From Cryptomeria japonica (taxonomy: Eukaryota > Streptophyta > Pinopsida > Cupressales > Cupressaceae): 64,000 nt of DNA. The translations under genes and the position numbers were made by a program. Positions within the stretch are counted from its first letter, which is position 1. The number at the start of each line of letters is the position of its first letter. The stretch spans positions 111,197,783 to 111,261,782 of the forward strand of contig NC_081406.1 in assembly GCF_030272615.1 (NCBI RefSeq). Direction: 5' to 3'. Positions 1 through 11,563 of this stretch are shown here, piece after piece. The notes under the pieces were generated by a model. That model was not told the origin of the DNA. It saw nothing but the letters and a program-made list of their open reading frames with translations, and made no database searches.

Positions 1-876
1 TCAGTTAGCCAAAAAACATGTATGTCTGCATGATCAACAGCCAAGCCAACATATGTCATTCAAGTCTTCATCAATGCCACCTAAGACATAACTTCCCATT
101 CCATGTTATCGGGGCTAATGCAATTATCTCCAACCTCATTGTCTTACATAACCTGCAAGTACCTATTAGCATTTATGTCGATAACATTCTGCACATACCG
201 TTTTCCTGTACCGGTCCATCATCACTACCAGAGCACCTTCCTGTGGCTCCTGACATTTTGTGTCACTATATATCTGATTTCAATTGTTAATCTCCATCCA
301 TTGACACATGCAATAGTGATTCAACATTGATCTATAGGTGTGTAGCCAAGGAAGCCACTACACGAACTTATCTTCTCATTTTCATCCTTTATACTGACAA
401 CATCTTGTTCTTCCAATTGTCCTTCTTCAATGAGGTGGTGAATGATCTAGTTAATATGCTACTCCCTCTGAGGTCATGCATCTCCTTTAGGCTTTAGGAG
501 ATATCACCTACACATTGAATTCACAGTGTCAGTCCATGGTTGCATCCTCTTTCTTCTTCCTCCATACCTACATGGTCTCATTCTTCTTCACATTTTTAGA
601 CTTGGGAGCAGGTCTTTCCTTCTTCTGCTAGTGGGTCTTTTCATTTCTAAACATTGCTACATAATCGGAAGTAGTTCTATAGTAGCACACAACATCCATG
701 CCAATCTCATGATTGGAGAATCTTTTAACATGCCAGTTAGACCATCTTCTTCTAGTCATCCCATTGTATCCTGCTACTGGAAACGGTGGACCACTTGATC
801 TTATAGGAACAAAACATCTTCTACTTTTGTTCCATGCAACATTTTGTCTCTCATATGCTCTATATCCATTTCTATG
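1..876. other. No recognisable gene; downstream flank of Copia gag relic
   Basis: This stretch lies 3' of the minus-strand Copia gag relic. Minus-strand translation gives short open runs broken by stops and no protease, integrase or RT motif that I can name. It may be the decayed continuation of the same element or unrelated DNA. Confidence 0.4.
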
Positions 877-2254
877 TCAAGAATAGCTACTACACCGGTA
901 GTTAGGTGACTGCAAGTTCATCCTTCTACAGTTATGACTTTTATGGCCAAAGCCATTACACCTCCAACAGATGACATTATTGTTTCTAGGAAGAACATAT
1001 TGTCTATTCCTAGACTTCAGTTTGCATTCATCTGCCCTATCGTCGTATTCTTTGCTTGCAAAACAGTAACTGAAGAGACGGGGCACATTGCTTACAAATT
1101 TGTTTTTCCATGCTTGAGGAGATCTTACCAATTTAGTATCTCCATTTCTGGTTCTCTGGGGATGAATCTTGGTTTGTCCACACTTTGCAGCTCTTCCATC
1201 CATTCTCTCCTTTTCCCATACATGCTTTATCTTGTGGGCAGTAGCATTTCCTTGTCTTCTACAGGGAGGAGATCTTCTGCATTGTCTTCTCATGTTATTT
1301 CTTTTGGTGAAGTTGTCTTCTCTCAACTTCCCTTTTCCTTTTGGATCTGCATTGTTCATCCTTGTAGCACTGGTCTTTTTCTTCATGTCCTCACCGGTTG
1401 TAGTCAAATCAATCTTCTTTCTTGGAGAATTTCTAACCATGAAGGTATGACCCTTTTCATTTCCATTTGAGGAGACAAACATAATGTCATTGTGGGGGGA
1501 CATTCTTGTTGGTGGAGCATTCACCAACACCACTTCCTAAACCGTCAGTGTCCTTGCAATGCTTTTGCTTTTTCAACATTTTGTCCAAGGCATTACTGCT
1601 GCTATAAAACCAGATTCATACCTTGAGCTCATCCTGAAAATTCTCAAGTTCATTTCGAATAACCTCCATTTCTCCAAGCAGTTGTTGATATTCTTTATCT
1701 TTTACTTCTAGCTCAAAGGCTAGATCACTGCACTAGCACTCCTTGGTGTCTCCTTGTTGAGGCTTCAACTCTGAGATACATTTCTTAGATTCTTCAAGGC
1801 ATTTCATCAACTGGTTCTGCTCCACCATAGCAGCATTATTGAATAGCTTGTATTCCTTTCTTACTCTATTGAGTTCTTCAAGTGCATTCACAAGCTCACT
1901 TTCAAGATCAACTTTTGCTTCATCTTCTTCTTCTCCTTCACAATCATTGCCAAACACATCTTTCCGGTAGGGGTGATCTGCATGATCATTCTCAGATGCG
2001 TGCCTCTCATCTTCTGATTCTTGAGCCATGAAGAGGTGGGTCCCTTCTTCATCAATGTTGCGGTTGCTAGTAGATCTACCTTCATCATTTTCAGATACAT
2101 GAGATGCATTTCTCATCCTATCATCACAAGCCCATTCTGCAGTAGTGGGCTCATTTCCATAGAGATTCTTCAATCTCTCCCATAATCTTTTTGCTGATCT
2201 GCATCTGTCCACCTGTGAAGAGACATGGGTATGTGCAAGATCATGGTGCGCCAA
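877..2254 (-). pseudogene. Ty1/Copia-type gag relic with zinc knuckle
   Basis: Two open pieces on the minus strand form a degenerate Copia gag. The upstream piece (2254-1733) contains SAKRLWERLKNLYG, typical of the UBN2-type gag domain, followed by an acidic linker with FMAQESED and a coiled-coil-like ELVNALEELNRVRKEY segment. The downstream piece (1533-877) is strongly basic and ends in a CCHC zinc knuckle, CWRCNGFGHKSHNC (C-X2-C-X4-H-X4-C, positions 969-928), the nucleic-acid binding motif of gag nucleocapsid. The two pieces are in different frames, so at least one frameshift separates them. No initiator ATG is visible: the upstream reading starts at TTG after an in-frame TAA. Element A is inserted 45 bp upstream, in the same orientation, and cuts this relic off from its 5' end. 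Non-functional. Confidence 0.75.
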
Positions 2255-2298
2255 AACAGGCCCTTAAGTGGCAATGAAATTTTAGAAAATCAGAGTTA

Positions 2299-3110
2299 TG
2301 TTAGAATCAATGACAGTCCCAAAGACACTGAGAGGGGGGGTGAATCAATGTCTAACTAGTTGGCAGAATATTTAAACTTATTAAGAACTTTGTATCCCAA
2401 AACAGTGTACCGATAAATAAGAATTAATGCAGCAAATAAGAATAACAGAGACAACATAGATAACAAACCATAACATAAGATATTTAACGAGGAAACCCAG
2501 TGTGGGAAAAATCTCAGTGGGATTTGTGACCCACAATATTCACTCACTGGTCAATGAATAAATATTACTTACAATGAGGGGCCTACGTATGCAGGAAGGC
2601 TAGCAGCCTGGAGCTCACTGCTCAATCATAAAGCAGAAGTCTCACTGACTTACAAAATGGATTATCAAAATCCAATACAATGTACTACTTTAGATCAGCA
2701 TCAACTATGCTAGGTTCAGTAACGGTTTAAGCTTAGTCTATTACCAAAACCTTCACTATCAACTATATCATAATATCATCTAACCTTCTTTTTTTATCAT
2801 CTCCTCTCTCTCCTTTTTTTCTTCTTCTACAAAATGACCTATAAGATCTCCTGCATATATATGAGTCTTTTACAATATGCCATGTCGGCTTTTACAAAAG
2901 ATAATTACAATATAAAACAATAAACAAAGTTTATTCGATGTCGGCCTGAGTGTCGCTTTGCATTATTGCTGCTGCCAGTGAGGTGCCTGTCGGTGTATGT
3001 AGAAGTCTATTGTCGGTGCCGGTAACTATCGATGGGTTGACAATTGTTTGCCAGTTTCTTGCCATCAATGACAACATCAACTATTCTCATAAGAGTGTAG
3101 AATGCCAACA
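2299..3110 (-). repeat. 3' LTR of element A
   Basis: 812-bp terminal repeat with TG...CA ends, matching 6212-7007 along its whole length. In the element's own orientation it is the downstream LTR, because the polypurine tract abuts it at 3111. Confidence 0.92.
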
Positions 3111-3124
3111 ATCTCCCCCTTTGG
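3111..3124 (-). promoter_or_regulatory. Polypurine tract of element A
   Basis: On the minus strand the bases just upstream of the 3' LTR read CCAAAGGGGGAGAT, a purine run in the position that primes plus-strand DNA synthesis in LTR elements. Confidence 0.85.
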
Positions 3125-3322
3125 CATTGATGGCAACACTCATGAGAAAAATCCAAAAACTGTTCCAAAAATTGAAGTCCAAAAAGTTTCCAAAAAGATG
3201 TGCTCCCCTTGAGCAAATGATCTCCTCTGAAGATTTGCTTTTCTCTCCACTACTCCCCCTTTGACTTTAGTGACAAAGGTTGTCAAAAATAGTCAAATGA
3301 GTGCAAAAGTTTACCTCAAAGT

Positions 3323-5668
3323 CTATAACCGGTTGGTTACAATCTGAAAGATATCTACCAAAACCAAATTCAAACTCTGCATAAACCTTTTGTTGTCCTT
3401 CAAAGTTGCCTCAGTTTGTTGGATCGTGCCGATGAGATAAAGCATGTGATCTTCCGATGATCGTTCTCCTTGAAGTAATGCCTTAGATATTTCTATACTC
3501 TGGGAAATAATATTGTCCAACTTAGGACCAAGCTTATTTTTAAGCTCTCTGGAATTAGACCTTATCCTTTCCTTTTCTTTTTCAAGTTTCTCTATTTTTT
3601 CTTCAAATCCTGCCAATTCTTGCTCAAAAACTGATATGTGACCAAATGAACCAATTATGTTATCCGCTATGTCATCAATTTCCTTTTGTGTTTTACTGAC
3701 CTCCTTGTCTATGTCCATTGTCAAAAGGTTAGGTTTGCATGTTTCCCTGTATAGCTCTTTGTACTCCAGAATAGTAGAGTTCAATGTCGGCAATAATGTA
3801 TTCAGGTGTTCAGTGCACTTCTTTATGGTGTCATCAAAGAATTTGTTCTTTTCCTTTTCAACTCTGTCCTTTATTGTGTCCTCATTTACTTTATCTACCA
3901 TTATTACATTATCAACAATAAATTTGGACAATGTGTCTAATTTGCCTAAAGAATCCTTAATGTGATCTATGTTACAATTAGGTGCAATCAATTTAAGAAT
4001 AGGTACAGTGTTATCAATTTCCTTGTAGGCCAAAGCATTGCAATCTATTATCTTTTTGATTGAATCCAAGAGTACCTCTGTAACATTTGTAGGTTTGAAT
4101 TCACTTGAAGTGCTAAAAGTCTCACCAATTTCCTTTATTACCTCTATGCTTCCATCAGTTGTAACCATTTTACTTGTGTTTACCTCCAGTGGATCAATCT
4201 ATGTATGTATCTCAACTAGCAAGGGTTTCTCATAATGTTTTGATGTCTCAGTATGTACCTCTACCTCTGTAGGTTTCTCAGCAAGTTTTGTCGGTATCTC
4301 AACATTTGTTTCTTCAGTAGGTTTCTCAGTATCTAATGATTTCTCTGTTTGGGTTGGGATCTCAACCTCAACAGTCTCTACCAGTTTCTCATCCATGTTG
4401 CCATAGTCAACATTGTCTTCTTTAACCTCTGCAATGTCCTTATCTACAACAATATTCACTTACTGAGTATCCACATTCATGGTGAATAGTATCTCAGATT
4501 CAGGATTAGTATCATCGTGTGTGACACCTTTAGTGTTAATAACCGGTGGATCATCAATATGTATCGGTGCAGTATCCAAAGGTGGCAATAAATTGTCAGT
4601 GATTTTGATGTTTGGAATACCACCAACTTTCCCTTTTCCCTTGTTCTTATCCTTTTGATACACTTTAAATATTTTCTTTGGCTAGTTCATTTCCTCTTGT
4701 TTTTCCTTCTCCACAAAGAATATATCCCAATTATCAGCAGTTTCATCTGCAATTTCTTTTACTCTTCTTGCCATTAAACTTACTTGTCAGTGTCCACTGG
4801 CAAAAATAGATCGGATAGCCTCAGAGATTAATTCATCAATTTCTTCTTTTGAATTTATAGGATGTACAGCTATAAGTTTCTCAACTTTTAGTTTCTTATC
4901 CAATTCCATTACTGCAATCCTTTTAGCTTCCAATATCCTATACAAATCATTGGGTAAGTCATCCACAACTTCAATCAAAACCTTTTTGTATATGTCCAGA
5001 TGTAAAATAATACTGTTCTCAATGCTTTCCCTATCTAAATCATTAAATGTGTTATACAATTGGTGTACATTGGCCAAATTGCCATCATCAGTTATTTCAT
5101 TTAGTAAATCATTTAAAGAAGGGGTAACAGGTTGTTGTTTCTTCTTTGGTGTTAATTTATTTAGTGGTCCCCTTACTGCCTGTTGTTTCTTTCTTAAAGT
5201 CCTTGTTCTCTTGGGTGAAGGAGAGGATACCGGTGAAGGTTTTCTCTTCCTCCTTTCTACTCTTTTAAACTCTATTGCCTTGTCACTGTCGGTTCCAAAA
5301 GATGTGCCAACCGGTGAAATGTGTGCCTCTAGATGCAGTCCTTCAAGCTCACTAGCCGATATCCCAGTAAAGTTCATGACATTTTCCTTGATTTCCTTTA
5401 CTTTATTCGAAGAATCTCTAATGTATTTTTCTCTTTTCTACCTTTGCTTCAATGTTCTTACAACACTTTCAATAGTTTCAGCACTACCAAAAACTTGTTC
5501 TAATGGTTCTCTTGATGCATCTAGTAATGCTTTAGCATATGTCTCAAGAATGTTAAGATCTACCTCATATCCCATTTCAGCTACCCATACAGCCCTAGGG
5601 AGTACAGCTTCCATCCATGTCTCATCTCTCTTGATAACAAAACAGATTTCTTTGTCATACTTATCCAC
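3323..5668 (-). pseudogene. Long decayed ORF of element A, unknown protein
   Basis: A single minus-strand frame of about 780 codons runs from 5668 to 3323, interrupted by four stops (TAG 5438, TGA 4787, TAA 4460, TAG 4199). I do not recognise the family. Visible features, N to C: a globular start (RDETWMEAVLPRAVWVAEMG); a very basic stretch with an NLS-like cluster (RRKRKPSPVSSPSPKR); a Leu-rich helical segment; a low-complexity Glu/Thr/Pro region with repeats of EKPTE type; and a C-terminal coiled coil rich in Glu and Lys (EKIEKLEKEKERIRSN). There is no zinc knuckle, no D-S/T-G protease motif and no polymerase. By position, directly after the PBS leader, it occupies the gag slot; a structural or RNA-binding role is inference only. 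The 5946-6197 piece is probably its N-terminus in another frame. Confidence 0.6.
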
Positions 5669-5945
5669 TACACTCTGTGGTAGTCTTTATCTAGTTTTCA
5701 TTTTGGCCTAGAAGGTTTTGAAATATTCAATTATGTTGTTGTCCTTTGCAGTTCAGATGCTAGTAAAAGCTTCCTGTAATTATTTTCCTACCGGTATATC
5801 ATATCCAAAGTCTTTAGGTCCTGTACCGGGGATTTCCTTAGTGAAATACAACATCAAATATACCAAAAGATTTTCAAATCAAAATGTCCCTTTCTTATCT
5901 CCTTTAATCTTCTTCAAATTATCAATGAGTTCATATTTTAACCAT

Positions 5946-6197
5946 TCACACACATCTGTCATCTTTCTGCATCTTCTCATGAAGTTCTTTTCTTTTATTT
6001 TGTGTTATAACAAGGTTCTCCTGAAGCCCTTTAATGAATTCCTTTGCAATCCTCGGATCAGCTTCAAGTTTGATATTCTTTAATTTCTCTGCATCATAGT
6101 CTACAAGAGCTCCTTCCAATTGTTCTCTTAAGTTATCCATCTGTACCGGTTTCAGAATCTTCCTCAAGCTATTAGGCTTTTGAAAATAGAGGACCAA
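5946..6197 (-). pseudogene. N-terminal part of the element A protein
   Basis: An 83-codon open piece begins next to the PBS and is rich in charged helical sequence (KLKNIKLEADPRIAKEFIKG). It ends at a stop at 5946, but reading on in the same frame gives coding-like sequence broken by further stops (for example FTKEIPGTGPKDFGYDIP) before the long frame starting at 5668. The two frames differ, so there is a frameshift between about 5668 and 5760. Function unknown. Confidence 0.5.
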
Positions 6198-6210
6198 GCT
6201 CTGATACCAA
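6194..6210 (-). promoter_or_regulatory. Primer binding site of element A, tRNA-iMet type
   Basis: Minus-strand TTGGTATCAGAGCTTGG sits at the inner edge of the right LTR. TGGTATCAGAGC is the usual PBS complementary to the 3' end of plant initiator tRNA-Met, which fixes the element's orientation. Confidence 0.92.
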
Positions 6211-6211
6211 T

Positions 6212-7007
6212 TGTTAGAATCAATGATAATCCCAAAGACACTGAGAGGGGGGGTGAATCAGTGTCTAACCGGTTAGCAGAATATTTAAACTTATTGAGAA
6301 CTTTGTATCCCAAAACAGTGTACCGATAAATAAGAATTAATATAGCAAATAAGAATAACAGAGACAGCATAGAGAACAAACCATAACATAAGATATTTAA
6401 TGAGGAAACCCGGTGTGGGAAAAACCTCGGTGGGATTTGTGATCCACAATATTCCCTCACTAGCCAATGAATAAATATTACTTACAATGAGGGGCCTGCA
6501 CATGTAGGAAGGCTAACAGCCTAGAGCTCACTGCTCAATCACAAAACAAAAGTCTCACTGACTTAGAAAATGGATTATCAAAATCCAATACAATGTACTA
6601 CTTTAGATTAGCATCAACTATGCTAGGTTCAGTACCGGTTTAAGCTCAGTCTATTACCAAAACCTTCGCTATCAACTATATCATAATATCATCTAACCTT
6701 TTTTTTTATCATCTCCTCTCTCTCCTTTTTTTCTTCTTCTACAAAATGATCTATAAGATTTCATGCATATATATGAGTCTTTTACAATATGCCATGTTGG
6801 CTTTTACAAAAGATAATTACAATATAAAACAAAAAAAAAAGTTTATTCCATGTCAGCCTGAGTGTCGGTGTGCATTATTGCTATTGTCGATGTATGTAGA
6901 AGTCTATTGCTGGTGTCAGTAACTGTCGGTGGGTTGACAAATGTTTTCCAGTTGCTTGTCATCAATGACAACATCAACTATTCTCATAAGAGTGTAGAAT
7001 GCCAACA
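6212..7007 (-). repeat. 5' LTR of element A
   Basis: 796-bp terminal repeat with TG...CA ends. It lacks part of the CAGTGAGGTGCC segment found near the end of the other copy. It would hold the element's promoter, read on the minus strand. Confidence 0.92.
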
Positions 7008-7012
7008 AGTTA

Positions 7013-7949
7013 TGCAACTTGACATGAAAATTTGAATAAGTTGTGAGCATTATTTTTAAAATATGTAAGAAGAGAATCTATAGAAAATTGAATGTAATTT
7101 CTAAGATACTAGTTGTTTTTTGAAAAAAAAATCCTATTTGATGAAAATTTCAAATTTCAATGCAGTGGTACTAAAATTCCAGGAAAAAGATTAGAAGTAG
7201 ACGTATGTCTGACCACCCTAATCACAATCAAATCATAATATTTTTTTATAATATTTATAATATAAGTATTAGACTCACGTCTGGATGTGACACATATTTT
7301 TTTTATAATTTTTTAGAAAGGAAATAATTATTTATGATTTTTTTACTACAGCTTTTCAGAAATTCAAAAACTCCTACGTCTGACCACCTTAACTTGGTCA
7401 AAACCTTATGAATTTTTATTTTTTTTTAATTTTTCCCTATAGTAGACAAATCATAGGATGTGATGCATGTTTCGGATTCAAAAAATATTATACCATTTGA
7501 AAGTTATGAGTTTTTTTCAACCAGTCTATCAATCATGATTATTGTCAGATTTCAATTGGAAAATAAATAATTATTATTTATTAAAGTCAAAATAAGACAA
7601 GCCTTATATTTTTGGAAAGATGAGAACGTCCATAAAAAACCCTTTTCGTTTTATCATTTTTGGCTACAAAAAAAGTCGTCAGCCACCAGTGTAAAGTTTG
7701 GAAAATCAAGGAATATTGAAAAACACATTTTTTCAGTTGACTTTCCAGGCTTGTCACTTCCAAGCCAAATCCCAAAGAATTCCCAAGCCAAAATTTGAAA
7801 TTTGTACAACAAAAATTAGATATCCGGTACAATCAGATATCCAATTTTAATAAGTAAATTCACTAACTAGATTTGCACATAATTAATCTATTGTTTATTA
7901 ATATATTAATATATTAATTTATAAATAAATTAGTATATGATATTAGGGA

Positions 7950-7950
<1 letters not shown>
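7013..7950. other. AT-rich intergenic stretch, no gene
   Basis: No coding similarity seen. The phrase GTCTGACCACC(C/T)TAA occurs twice (near 7209 and 7378), each followed by a T-rich tract and a segment containing GGATGTGA, so this looks like a degenerate local duplication. An 81-codon minus-strand ORF at 7587-7832 has no recognisable motif. Confidence 0.4.

Positions 7951-7984
<34 letters not shown>
7951..7984. repeat. (GA)n microsatellite
   Basis: Uninterrupted GA dinucleotide run, followed by imperfect purine-rich sequence up to about 8030 that leads directly into the satellite array. Confidence 0.95.
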
Positions 7985-7987
<3 letters not shown>

Positions 7988-8030
7988 TAAGGGGGGGAGA
8001 GATGGGGAGAGGGAAGGGAGATAGAGAGAG

Positions 8031-10785
8031 ATTATGGGTCCTATGGTGTCCTAAGGGGTCATATTGTGTCCTACAACCCCTTAGGACACCATATAACCCC
8101 TTAAGACCAAATTGTGTCATTATGGGTCATATTGTATTCTAAGGGGTCATATTGTGTCATATGACCCCTTAGGACACAATATGACCCTTTACGACTCTAT
8201 ACGGTGTCGTTATGGGTCATATGACCCCTTATGACATTGTATGGTGTCGTTAGGCGTCATATGGTGTCCTAAGGGGTCATATTGTGCCCTACAACCCCTT
8301 AGTACACCATATGACCCCTTAAGACACCATATTGGGTCGTTATGGGTCCTATAGTGTCCTAAGGGATCATATTGTGTCCTACGACCCCTTAGGACACCAT
8401 ATGATCCCTTAAGACACCATATTGGGTTGTTATGGGTCCTATGGTGTCCTAAGGGGTCACATTGTGTTCTACAACCCCTTAGGAAACCATATGACCCCTT
8501 AAGACACCAAATTGTGTCGTTATGGATCATATTGTGTCCTAAGGGGTCATGGGACACCGTATGACCCCTAAGGACAACATAAGACCCCTTATGAAACCAT
8601 ATTGGGTCATTATGGGTTCTATGGTGTCCTAAGGGGTCATATTGTGTCTTACGACCCCTTAGGACACCATATGACCCCTTAAGACACCAATTTGCGTTGT
8701 TAGGGGTCATATGGTATCCTAATGGGTCATGGGACACCCATATGAACCATAAGGACAATATACGACCCCTTAGGACACAATATTGGGTTGTTATGGGTCC
8801 TATGGTGTCCTAAGGGGTCATATTGTGTCCTACGACCCATTAGGACACCATATGATCCCTTAAGACACCATATTGGGTCATTATGGGTCTTGTGGTGTCC
8901 TAAGGGATCATATTGTGTCCTACGACCCCTTAGGACACCATATGATCCCTTAAGACACCAAATTATGTCATTATGGGTTATATGGCGTCCTAAGAGGTTA
9001 TGGGAAACCATTTGACCCCTAAGGAAAACATACGACCCTTATGGTACCATATTGGGTCATTGTGATTCATATGGTGTCCATAGGGGTCATATTGTGGCCT
9101 ACAACCCCTTAGGACACCATATGACCCCGTAAGACACCAAATTGTGTCATTATGGGTCATATTGTGTCCTAAGTGGTCATGGCACACCATATAACCCCTA
9201 AGGTCAACATATGACCCCTTATGACACTATATTGGGTCGTTATGGGTCCTATGGTGTCCTCGAGGGTCATATTGTGTCCTACGACCCATTAGGACACCAT
9301 ATGACCCCTTAAGACACCATATTGGGTCGTTATGGGTCATATGGTGTCCTAAGGGGTCATATTGTGTCCTACGACCCCTTAGGATAGCATATGACCCCTT
9401 AAGACACCAACTTATATTGTTATGGGTCATATGGTGTGCTAAGGGGTCATGGACACCATATGACCTCTAAGGACAACATACGACCCCTTATGATACCATA
9501 TTGGGTCGTTATGAGTCATATGGTGTCCTAAGGGGTCATATTGTGTCCTAAAACCCCTTAGGACATCATATGACCCCTTAAGACACCAAATTGTGTCATT
9601 ATGGTTGATATTGTGTCCTAAGGGGTCATGGGACACCATATGACCCCTGGGGACAACATACGACCCCTTATAACACCATAGTGGGTCATTATGAGTCATA
9701 TGGTGTCCAAAGGGGTCATATTGGGTCCTATGACCTCTTAGGACACCAGATGATCCCTTAAGATAGAATATTGGGTCGTTAGGGGTCCTATGGTGTCCTA
9801 AGGGGTCATATTGTGTCCTATGACTCCTTAGGACACCACATGACCCTTTAAGACACCAAATTGTGTCATTATGGGTCATATGGTATCCTAAGGGGTCATG
9901 GGACACCATATGACCCCTAAGGACAACACACGACCCCTTATGACACCATATTGGATTGTTATGAGTCATATGGTGTCCATAGGGGTCATATTGTGTCCTA
10001 CGATCCCTTAGGACACTAGATGACCCCTTAAGACACCAAGTTGTATCATTATGGGTCATATTGTGTCCTAGGGGGTCATGGGACACCATATGACCCCTAA
10101 GGTTAACATACGGCCCCTTATGACATCATATTGGGTCATTATGGGACCTATGGTGTCCTAAGGGGTCATTATGGGACCTATGGTGTCCTAAGGGGTCATA
10201 TTGTGTCCTATGACCCCTTAGAATACCATATGACACCTTAAGACACCATATTGGGTCGTTATGGGTCTTATGGTGTCCTAAGGGGTCATATGGTGTCCCA
10301 TGACCCCTTAGGCCATAATATGACCCATGACGACACAATTTTGTGTCGTTATGGGTCATATGGTGTCCTAAGGGGTCATTGGACACCATACAACCCCTGG
10401 GGACAACATACGACCCCTTATGATACCATATTGGTTCCTTATGAGTCATATGGTGTCCAAAGGGGTAATATTATGTCATGTGACCCCTTAAGACACCATA
10501 TGACCCCTTAAGACACCATATTGGGTTGTTATGGGTCCTATGGTGTCCTAAGGGGTCATATTGTGTCCTACGACCCCTTAGGACACCATATGGCCCGTTA
10601 ATACACCAAATTGTGTCATTATGGCTCATATGGTGTCCTAAGGGGTCATGGGAAACCATATGACCCCTAAGGACAACACACGTCCCCTTATGACACCATA
10701 TTGGGTCGTTATGAGTCATATGGTGTCCATAGGGATCACATTGGGTCATATTGGGGGTTATGAGTCATATGGTGTCTGTAGATCC
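8031..10785. repeat. 90-bp satellite array with AABAB higher-order structure
   Basis: About 30 tandem monomers of 90 bp. Boundaries marked by the ATTGGGTCGT/ATTGTGTCAT phrase fall at 8331, 8421, 8511, 8601, 8691, 8782, 8872, 8962, 9051, 9141, 9231, 9321, 9411, 9500, 9590, 9680, 9770, 9860, 9950, 10040, 10130, then 10250 (one unit carries a 30-bp internal duplication), 10340, 10430, 10520, 10610 and 10700. Type A monomers contain GTCATATTGTGTCCTACGAC; type B contain GTCATGGGACACCATATGAC. Each monomer is built from inverted pieces (GGTGTCCTAAGGGGTCATAT and its complement), so hairpins are possible. The 30-codon period keeps frames open on both strands; those ORFs are by-products of the repeat. 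Confidence 0.95.
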
Positions 10786-11563
10786 TATATTTTATCATCT
10801 ATAAACAAAAAAAAATAGAAATAGTGTTGTTGATAGGGGATTGTCCAAGTTAAACATAGGTTTGGAGTTAACTCTTGAATTGAAATTGAAACCGAACTTG
10901 GAAATTATGGAATTGACTGAATTGAAAATATTGCCTTTTGATGGCAAGGCTAGATTTGAATTTGGAATTATTGAATTGAAACTTGATAGCTTGATAAATC
11001 TTGAATTGAAGTCTTCATGCCAATCTTGATAATTTCATGTAGGATGTCTTCATAAATTCTGGATTCCATCAGGAATGCTTGAATTTTTAACTTTGACCTC
11101 TCCTTCACCGCCTTGAGGATGTTTGATTGCTTTCTCACTTGAATTTGATAGAGTTTAATTGAATTCCAACCTGATGTATATAGAGAGGTTACAAAATGAG
11201 GGGGTTAGGTCTACTTTTATACCTAACTGGACCAAATATGTTTACAATTTTGAGGTAGTTTGACAAGGAGAATATTTTTCTTCCTCTAAATGCGACCATT
11301 GTAGGGTCGAAAAGTGGGTCATTTTTGGAAGGACCATGGTTCCTAGGGTGTCCTGTTCCTAGGACCATGGGGCCTACAGAATCCTAGTCCTACCAATCTA
11401 GATTAAAAGTTGAATAGGGTCCCACACAGGTACATAGGATGCTAAAATTTAGGTGGGACGTGTGAGTAGAATCAAAATAGAATTAGGGCACAAGAGGTTG
11501 AAATGAAAATGTGAGGCCTAGGTGAGGGAAAAATTGTGTAGGGATACAATTTACGATGCTATA
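10786..11563 (-). repeat. Partial, diverged LTR related to 47900-49231
   Basis: The order of short matches parallels the solo LTR at 47.9 kb: GTTGTTGATAGGGGA against GTTGTGGATAGGGA, then AGG.TTGGAGTTAACTC, CTTGAATGCTTGAA-like text, AGGCCTAG..GAG and ACAATTTACGATGCTATA against ACAATTTACAACGCTACA. The left part of the LTR is missing and the satellite occupies that place. The minus-strand orientation is taken from the better copy. Confidence 0.4.

Larger units (their letters stand above)
2299..7007 (-). mobile_element. Element A: non-autonomous LTR retrotransposon, 4.7 kb
   Basis: Two direct repeats of about 0.8 kb, both starting TGTTAGAATCAATGA and ending AATGCCAACA, bound a 3.1-kb interior. 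The flanks carry a perfect 5-bp target duplication AGTTA (2294-2298 and 7008-7012). The PBS lies beside the right repeat and the PPT beside the left one, so the element is transcribed on the minus strand. The interior encodes only one long decayed protein with no protease, RT, RNase H or integrase, so its movement must have depended on enzymes supplied in trans. The LTRs differ at well over 40 positions plus indels, making it the oldest of the three complete elements here. Confidence 0.93.

Noticed and set aside
8210-10749. Long minus- and plus-strand ORFs with a 30-residue repeat (for example 9439-10089)
   Set aside because: The 90-bp satellite period is a multiple of three and the monomer is self-complementary, so open frames with similar peptides appear on both strands. 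No start context, no other gene signal.
8031-10785. CRISPR-like array
   Set aside because: Monomers are contiguous tandem repeats without unique spacers, in plant DNA.
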